Source: Leptospira sp. (GTDB taxonomy: Bacteria; Spirochaetota; Leptospiria; Leptospirales; Leptospiraceae). From it: 64,000 nt of DNA. The stretch's first letter is position 1. Each line of letters starts with the position of its first letter. The stretch lies in assembly GCA_009991425.1 (NCBI GenBank), contig JAACWH010000034.1, positions 30,156 through 94,155 on the forward strand, written 5' to 3'. The notes below the pieces were generated by a model that was not told where the DNA came from, did no database searches, and was given only the letters and a program-made list of their open reading frames with translations. Below are positions 58,534-64,000 of this stretch, in pieces. The position numbers and the translations under genes were made by a program.

Positions 58534-59853
58534 ATGAAAATCAATCAGAAAATTATCTTAGCAGCGCCTGCAAGAACACCTTTCGCACAAATTGGAAAGG
58601 CACTTGCTAAATACCCAGGCCATCATTTAGGAAAATTGGTCGGTGAAGAAGTTATGAAGAGAAGCGGATTAAAGCCTGCGGATATCGATGGCGTTATTGT
58701 TGGAGAAGGATTTTCCAATGCTCCTAATTCCGCACGTGTGATTGCAAACCTTTTAGGTCTTCCTATGGATATCCCTTGTTTAACAGTTGCTAACAACTGT
58801 GTATCTGGGCTTGAAGCAGTTGCTGAAGCTACTAGAAGAATCATGCTTGGCGAAGGTAAAGTATTTTTAGTGATTGGTGAAGAATCTCAGACTTCTATGC
58901 CTTTTGTTGTTAAGAATGCTAGGCTTAATAAAAAAACGAACTCCCTTGATTCTCTTAAAAAAGTATTACCTGATAATCTTCCAGAAGGCGTTGAGTTGAG
59001 AGACACCTTAGAAGATGGTCTTGGTGATGGAGAGACTTCTTTTGGTATGCAAGTAACAGCAGAAATTCTTGCTCAAAATTATGGTCTATCTCGTGAAATC
59101 CAAGATAAGGTTGCATTCGAATCTTTCAAAAGAGCATTTGAATCTACTGAACAAGGTAAATACAAACCGTACATTATGGAATTCAAAGATGATGATGGTT
59201 CTACCCTGCAAGCTGATGAAGCGGTTCTTCTAAGAGAAGGTTTGGTTAAAAATCCTACTCGTATGGGAAGAGCGATGTTGATGTTCGAAAACCCACAGAT
59301 GAAATTCGAACAGTTCAAAGAAAAGTATGCTAAATACTTAAAGAAATCTCATGGCCCTACACTTTCTATATTCAATGCAAGCCCAAGGTCGGATGGAGCT
59401 GCTGGTCTAATTGTTGCTGCTGAAGATAAGGCAAAAGAATTAGGTTTAAAAGCACTAGCATCTGTTTCTGGATTTAAAATGAAAGGTGTTGATCCTAACC
59501 TTATGGGTCTTGGACAAGCAGAAGCAACTGTTAGTTTATTAGAAGAGCTAGGTGAAAAAATCGAAAATATTGATTTTATAGAAATCCACGAAGCATTTGC
59601 TGCTACAGCAGTTGCTGCTTTGGAAGAAATCAAAATTAGAACAGGACTAGATTGGGAAAAGAAATTTGATGAGAAACACATCAATCCTAACGGTGGTTCT
59701 ATTGCAATTGGTCACCCATTTGGTGCTACTGGTGTGAGATTACTTCACAATGCGATTATGGATTTTGAAGAAGATCCTTCTGCTAAGAAAGTTCTAGTTA
59801 CAGCTTGTGCGCATGGTGGTATTGCTGGATCTATGGTTGTAGAAAGAGTATAA
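58534..59853 (+). CDS. Thiolase family protein (acetyl-CoA C-acyltransferase)
   Basis: APARTPFAQIGKAL, TVANNCVSGLEAVAEATRRIMLGE, NPNGGSIAIGHPFGATGVRLL, VTACAHGGIAGSMVVE. Confidence 0.97.
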   Translation: MKINQKIILAAPARTPFAQIGKALAKYPGHHLGKLVGEEVMKRSGLKPADIDGVIVGEGFSNAPNSARVIANLLGLPMDIPCLTVANNCVSGLEAVAEATRRIMLGEGKVFLVIGEESQTSMPFVVKNARLNKKTNSLDSLKKVLPDNLPEGVELRDTLEDGLGDGETSFGMQVTAEILAQNYGLSREIQDKVAFESFKRAFESTEQGKYKPYIMEFKDDDGSTLQADEAVLLREGLVKNPTRMGRAMLMFENPQMKFEQFKEKYAKYLKKSHGPTLSIFNASPRSDGAAGLIVAAEDKAKELGLKALASVSGFKMKGVDPNLMGLGQAEATVSLLEELGEKIENIDFIEIHEAFAATAVAALEEIKIRTGLDWEKKFDEKHINPNGGSIAIGHPFGATGVRLLHNAIMDFEEDPSAKKVLVTACAHGGIAGSMVVERV

Positions 59854-59877
59854 GACTTTAGATTTTCTTATTTTATT

Positions 59878-59917
59878 GTTCTGTTCTACAATGTAGATTT
59901 TTTATGTAGAACAGAAC
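59878..59917. terminator. Hairpin downstream of thiolase, possible terminator
   Basis: GTTCTGTTCTACA ... TGTAGAACAGAAC 13-bp stem shortly after the stop; no T tract follows on +. Confidence 0.5.
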
Positions 59918-59997
59918 TAAAAATCCACTGTTAGTTGTCGTATAAGTTTAGTATCATTCTGCTTGACTCTTATTATTTTTCCATTTCTATTGGTTAA

Positions 59998-61500
59998 ATG
60001 AATAAGGATATAATAGTCAGAATATTATTTATCATAGCCTGCCTGGGAAGCGTTGGTAATTTACTACCCCAAGAAAGTATATCCCCCAAACAAGAATCCC
60101 CCATTCCTACTGATTCTTCTGGAGAGCCCCAAGCTTCTCCTATCCAAGACCAGAAGCAAGAGAGTGCAGAACCACTCAATTTATACCCTAAAGGTTGGCA
60201 GGAGACTGAATCTCTTCCCGAAGCTGATTCTGAAAAACTACCGCAAGTTTTCTTATTGAAGGAAATCTTTTATCTATTTCCACCAGATGTTCCCATTTCG
60301 CTTGATTCCCAAGACAAATCCAAATACCGCTTTAAAGAAAGAATCTATAGATACATTCAGCTTGGGATAGAAACCAAGCCTGCTCCTAGTTCTACTGAGA
60401 ATTCAGACGAGGTTGAAATCACTCCGGAGAACCAAACAAAACCTCAACAGCTACCTGCAAAATTGAAACAAGAGTCTCGTCACACCAATCCTGCTTTAAA
60501 AACATGGCATCCGCTTCCTTACCATCCAATAGAAGGATACTCTGGTCCCTTTCTCCTAGAGGAACGAAAATTTTATGATGTGCTAGTACCTGAACTAGGG
60601 AGCCAAGAGGCATCTTCTCATCACTTAATCCGTGAGAGAGTGTTTGGTAAATCACCTAACAGCTTTTCAAAGACTAGTCCTTTAGTTCAAATTCCTACTC
60701 CTCCTAAAAATCTCCAGCCTCTTGAGTTACCTAAAACAGAAGAGCAAGTCTTAGAGAAACCAACGGAACCCTCTGCTTTTGTTGGACCAAAATGGAATTT
60801 TCACCTGGCTTATGGAATAGGTTCCTCTGAAATTTATCTTAAAAGAGATAGCTTGGTTATCCCTTACAGTCTTCTAAGTACAAGATTAGAAGACAGTGAT
60901 ATAACTTTGTTAACAACTTTCCCTCAGTTATTTGATGCACTAAACAATCGCAAGGTGGATTATATTTTCGATAAGGGCGAGTCTATATCTGTAAGAGGAA
61001 GAGGCGAATATCTTACCGATTCTGGATATTTTGGATTTTTTGCAGGTGTTTCAAATATTGTTTCTAAATTTGATCCTGAAAGTACAAATTATTATTCACG
61101 AATACTAATACTCAATAGTGCACTCAACAATCCTCAACTACCATTCATTCCTTCAGCTAGAGGAACTGCAAATACTGCAGTAAATGCAAGTTTACTGAGT
61201 AGCCAATTTAGAACTTTGGTTGTAAACCAAACTTACTTAGACGCAGGACTTACACTTCACTTCATTCCTTGGAATAATATAGATCCTTATATATCTGTGG
61301 GTTATGGGATGGGAATACTAGGGAAAAGTTCAAATTCATCCAATCGATCGTTTTTTTCTATTGGTTTGCGTTATAATTTTGAAAAATTCTACATCTTTCT
61401 CGAATATGAAAAATCACAACAAATAATAAAATCAGATGAATTTCAAGGTATAGTTGCTACAACAGATTTAACTTATATAGGAGCGGGGTATCAGTTTTAA
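59998..61500 (+). CDS. Hypothetical outer-membrane protein: Pro/Glu/Gln-rich N-terminal half, beta-barrel-like C-terminal half
   Basis: Signal-like N-terminus, low-complexity SPKQESPIPTDSSGEPQASPIQDQKQE, C-terminal FFSIGLRYNFEKFYIFLEYEKS...YIGAGYQF ending in Phe. Confidence 0.6.
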   Translation: MNKDIIVRILFIIACLGSVGNLLPQESISPKQESPIPTDSSGEPQASPIQDQKQESAEPLNLYPKGWQETESLPEADSEKLPQVFLLKEIFYLFPPDVPISLDSQDKSKYRFKERIYRYIQLGIETKPAPSSTENSDEVEITPENQTKPQQLPAKLKQESRHTNPALKTWHPLPYHPIEGYSGPFLLEERKFYDVLVPELGSQEASSHHLIRERVFGKSPNSFSKTSPLVQIPTPPKNLQPLELPKTEEQVLEKPTEPSAFVGPKWNFHLAYGIGSSEIYLKRDSLVIPYSLLSTRLEDSDITLLTTFPQLFDALNNRKVDYIFDKGESISVRGRGEYLTDSGYFGFFAGVSNIVSKFDPESTNYYSRILILNSALNNPQLPFIPSARGTANTAVNASLLSSQFRTLVVNQTYLDAGLTLHFIPWNNIDPYISVGYGMGILGKSSNSSNRSFFSIGLRYNFEKFYIFLEYEKSQQIIKSDEFQGIVATTDLTYIGAGYQF

Positions 61501-61639
61501 AATTTTTAAATCTATACTTTGCCTTTTAATGTTTTTGATACTTTTATTTCAATAGTAAATTGTCTAATTCCTTTGAAATTGCTTATTTACGGGTAGCTTC
61601 ATTTCGAAATCCTAGTTCTAGAGAATTGGAGAATGAATA

Positions 61640-61957
61640 ATGGATGATAATTTTCAAAATGTTTCTATAGTAAAGAAGGCTAATTTTTATTTTGATGGAA
61701 AAGTTACAAGTCGTACTGTAATTTTTGCTAATGGCGAGAAGAAAACCTTGGGCGTTATGCTTCCAGGAGAGTATGAGTTCGGTACAGATGCAGCTGAGAA
61801 TATGGATATCCTTCAAGGCGAATTAGAAGTTCTTTTGCCAGGATCCACTAACTGGAAGAAGATAACTGCTGGTGATAATTTTGATGTGCCTGCTCAATCA
61901 AAGTTTAAAATGAAAGTCCTCAGTTTATCTGATTATTGCTGCAGTTATTTTCCATAA
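61640..61957 (+). CDS. ppnP: Pyrimidine/purine nucleoside phosphorylase (PpnP/DUF1255 cupin)
   Basis: [76 protein letters not shown]. Confidence 0.92.
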   Translation: MDDNFQNVSIVKKANFYFDGKVTSRTVIFANGEKKTLGVMLPGEYEFGTDAAENMDILQGELEVLLPGSTNWKKITAGDNFDVPAQSKFKMKVLSLSDYCCSYFP

Positions 61958-62004
61958 TTGAATAGAACCGGTAAATTAAAATAAAAGTAAGTAAAAAAGG
62001 GACA

Positions 62005-62913
62005 ATGGAAGAACAAAAAAAGAATAAAGATAATTCTCATCCTATGGATCAGTTAAAATCTATCATGGCAACTCTTCGAGGAAAGAATGGTTGTCCTTGG
62101 GATCTGGAACAAAATCATAAATCATTAATTCCATGTCTTTTAGAAGAATCTTATGAAGTTGTTGATGCTATCGAGCTGAATGATACAGATGGACTTAAGG
62201 AAGAGTTAGGCGATCTATTATTTCAGTCCGTCTTCCATGCTCGCTTAGCGGAAGAAAATGGTCAATTCAACATAGAAGATGTGATCAATGGAATCTCTGA
62301 AAAATTAATTCGCAGGCATCCTCATGTATTTGGTGATCAATCAGGGGTTGACTCAGCTGAAAAAGTTGTTACCCAATGGGAAGATATAAAATCTAAAGAA
62401 AAATTATCTAAATCAAATGGGAACAATGTGTTCGAATCTGTTTTGGATTCTATTCCAAGGGCTTTTCCAGCTATTCTTACATCAGAGAAGATTCAATCTA
62501 AGGTCGCAAAACTTGGATTCGATTGGGAAGAGTGGCAGGAACCCATTGACAAGCTGTGGGAAGAAGTTTCCGAATTAAAAGTGGAACTCGAAGCTTTGAA
62601 GAGTTGGAAGGATTCAAATGTATCAGAACTTAATTCAAATAAAAAGAAAATTAAAGAACTCATTCCGAATGATTTGAAATCCAAGATTGAAAATGAAATG
62701 GGCGATGTTCTATTCTCTATTATTAATGTTGCAAGGCATCTTGGCATAGACCCCGAAACATCTCTTCGCAAAACAAACAATAAATTTTCTACTAGATTTA
62801 AATACATAGAAAAAACAAGTATAGAACTAGGAAAATCACTCAAAGAAATGAATCTTTCTGAAATGGATGAGTTATGGAACCAAGCAAAAAAATTAGAATC
62901 CAAACAAGTCTAG
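62005..62913 (+). CDS. mazG: Nucleoside triphosphate pyrophosphohydrolase MazG
   Basis: LRGKNGCPWDLEQNHKSLIPCLLEESYEVVDAI, ELGDLLFQSVFHARLAEE, RRHPHVFGD. Confidence 0.95.
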   Translation: MEEQKKNKDNSHPMDQLKSIMATLRGKNGCPWDLEQNHKSLIPCLLEESYEVVDAIELNDTDGLKEELGDLLFQSVFHARLAEENGQFNIEDVINGISEKLIRRHPHVFGDQSGVDSAEKVVTQWEDIKSKEKLSKSNGNNVFESVLDSIPRAFPAILTSEKIQSKVAKLGFDWEEWQEPIDKLWEEVSELKVELEALKSWKDSNVSELNSNKKKIKELIPNDLKSKIENEMGDVLFSIINVARHLGIDPETSLRKTNNKFSTRFKYIEKTSIELGKSLKEMNLSEMDELWNQAKKLESKQV

Positions 62914-63329
62914 ATGATCTAGAGGATATCCAAATGATTTCATCCATGATGTGGAATGGAATTGAATCTAGATTTCAAAATATATCGCAGCTCTCATCCG
63001 ATATTGAATTAGGTTGGACTAATCCTAAATTAGATATCAATGACTGGCCAAAAAAAATTCAATTTACAATGCAAAATCCGATTTCTATAAAATCAAAAGA
63101 TATTTCAAGTAATCAAGAAATAAATTTTCAAATTATTGGTTCTAATATTGGTTCGGTTACGCTTCGTCCATTAGATGCGAAGAAATATCCAATTTTTTAC
63201 ATGAGTCTTGCAAAATATTCGGACAATACATACCAGTGGGAAGACGAAGATGGGAATAGTATGGATCCTAATTTATGGCAAAACTATTTCCAAAAATCCA
63301 TTATTAATTATTTTGAAAAGATCAAATAA
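62874..63329 (+). CDS. Hypothetical protein (true start possibly the ATG near 62934)
   Basis: ORF overlaps the end of mazG; no family recognised. Confidence 0.55.
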   Translation: MEPSKKIRIQTSLDDLEDIQMISSMMWNGIESRFQNISQLSSDIELGWTNPKLDINDWPKKIQFTMQNPISIKSKDISSNQEINFQIIGSNIGSVTLRPLDAKKYPIFYMSLAKYSDNTYQWEDEDGNSMDPNLWQNYFQKSIINYFEKIK

Positions 63330-63386
63330 TTAATGACTAAAATAATAATGTAATAATAACCTAGATTTATCTATAGAGCAATAAAT

Positions 63387-64000
63387 ATGAAACCCAGTGA
63401 TTGTATTTTATTGCTTCTAGTCTTTCTTAATTTTGAGGTCTGTATACCTGGGCCAAAGAACAATCCCTGTGACTCTACTGCTGTTGGCTTCCATGAAATT
63501 CTAACCGCTAAATATTTAATCAATGATTATACGCCTCATTGTGGTTATTCCTTATTTGGTCGTGTAACACTCTTCTTTGATCCTGCAGCAAAGTATTATG
63601 AAAGCCCACAGAATGTTTTGATACTATCCAGGATACCAGACACGTCTATTTATTTTACTTTAGATGATACTTACCCTAGAGAGACTTCACTTCTGTTCAA
63701 AGAACCATTTCCCATTTGGTCAGCTGCTGGCCATAGCTTCAATGCGATCGGTACAAAATCAGGTAGTCAAAATAGTTTGAATCTGAGAGGAATATATTCC
63801 TACCAACCTTTACAAACAGGACAAATTATTTCTTATGCTTCAGGGGATGATGGCAATCTCCAAAAAGGTATCAAATTTGATTCCTATTCACCAATTGCTA
63901 ATTCAGAATATCCCAATGACTATGTTTCCAAAGATAAGGCAACAGGTCTTGTGTGGAAATCTTGTTCAGAAGGTTTATCGGGGGCAACTTGTACATCAGG
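63387..64000 (+). CDS. DUF1566-like lipoprotein (partial, runs off the right edge; absent from the ORF track)
   Basis: ATG at 63387 gives MKPSDCILLLLVFLNFEVCIPGPKN...DKATGLVWKSCSEGLSGATCTSG, typical of the segment that leads into DUF1566. Confidence 0.75.
   Translation, partial: MKPSDCILLLLVFLNFEVCIPGPKNNPCDSTAVGFHEILTAKYLINDYTPHCGYSLFGRVTLFFDPAAKYYESPQNVLILSRIPDTSIYFTLDDTYPRETSLLFKEPFPIWSAAGHSFNAIGTKSGSQNSLNLRGIYSYQPLQTGQIISYASGDDGNLQKGIKFDSYSPIANSEYPNDYVSKDKATGLVWKSCSEGLSGATCTS

Overview
AT-rich 64 kb window that looks like a Leptospira chromosome segment. The reasons are the flgK-flgL-fliW-csrA block, DUF1554, LruC-like and DUF1566-like lipoproteins, and several SpoIIE/PP2C phosphatases fused to GAF or 7TM-DISM sensors. 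No rRNA, tRNA, CRISPR array, transposase or prophage was recognised. Recognisable modules are: a flagellar hook-junction and carbon-storage block (4.7-9.2 kb); two putative TetR-type operator regions; a kexin-like lipoprotein protease followed by an ORF that resembles the protease's missing prodomain (11.5-13.9 kb); tandem paralogous lipoproteins (14.5-18.1 kb); a decayed tetR/Old-Yellow-Enzyme locus (18.2-19.1 kb); a 1445-aa Cys-paired repeat lipoprotein ending in two DUF1554 domains; a low-density decay zone with an MCP remnant, an 8-bp VNTR and an internally deleted hybrid histidine kinase (24.7-28 kb); a metallo-beta-lactamase fused to two cNMP-binding domains; an ExbB-ExbD-ExbD-TonB-PstS cluster; a ClC / retropepsin-like / 7TM-transglutaminase / ATP-grasp cluster; and a compact signalling operon (class III cyclase, FecR, FnIII-like, PilZ, 7TM-DISM-PP2C) at 50.5-58.4 kb. 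The strongest candidate for an undescribed arrangement is the protease with a trans-encoded prodomain-like partner. All family assignments come from reading motifs by eye. No database search was run.
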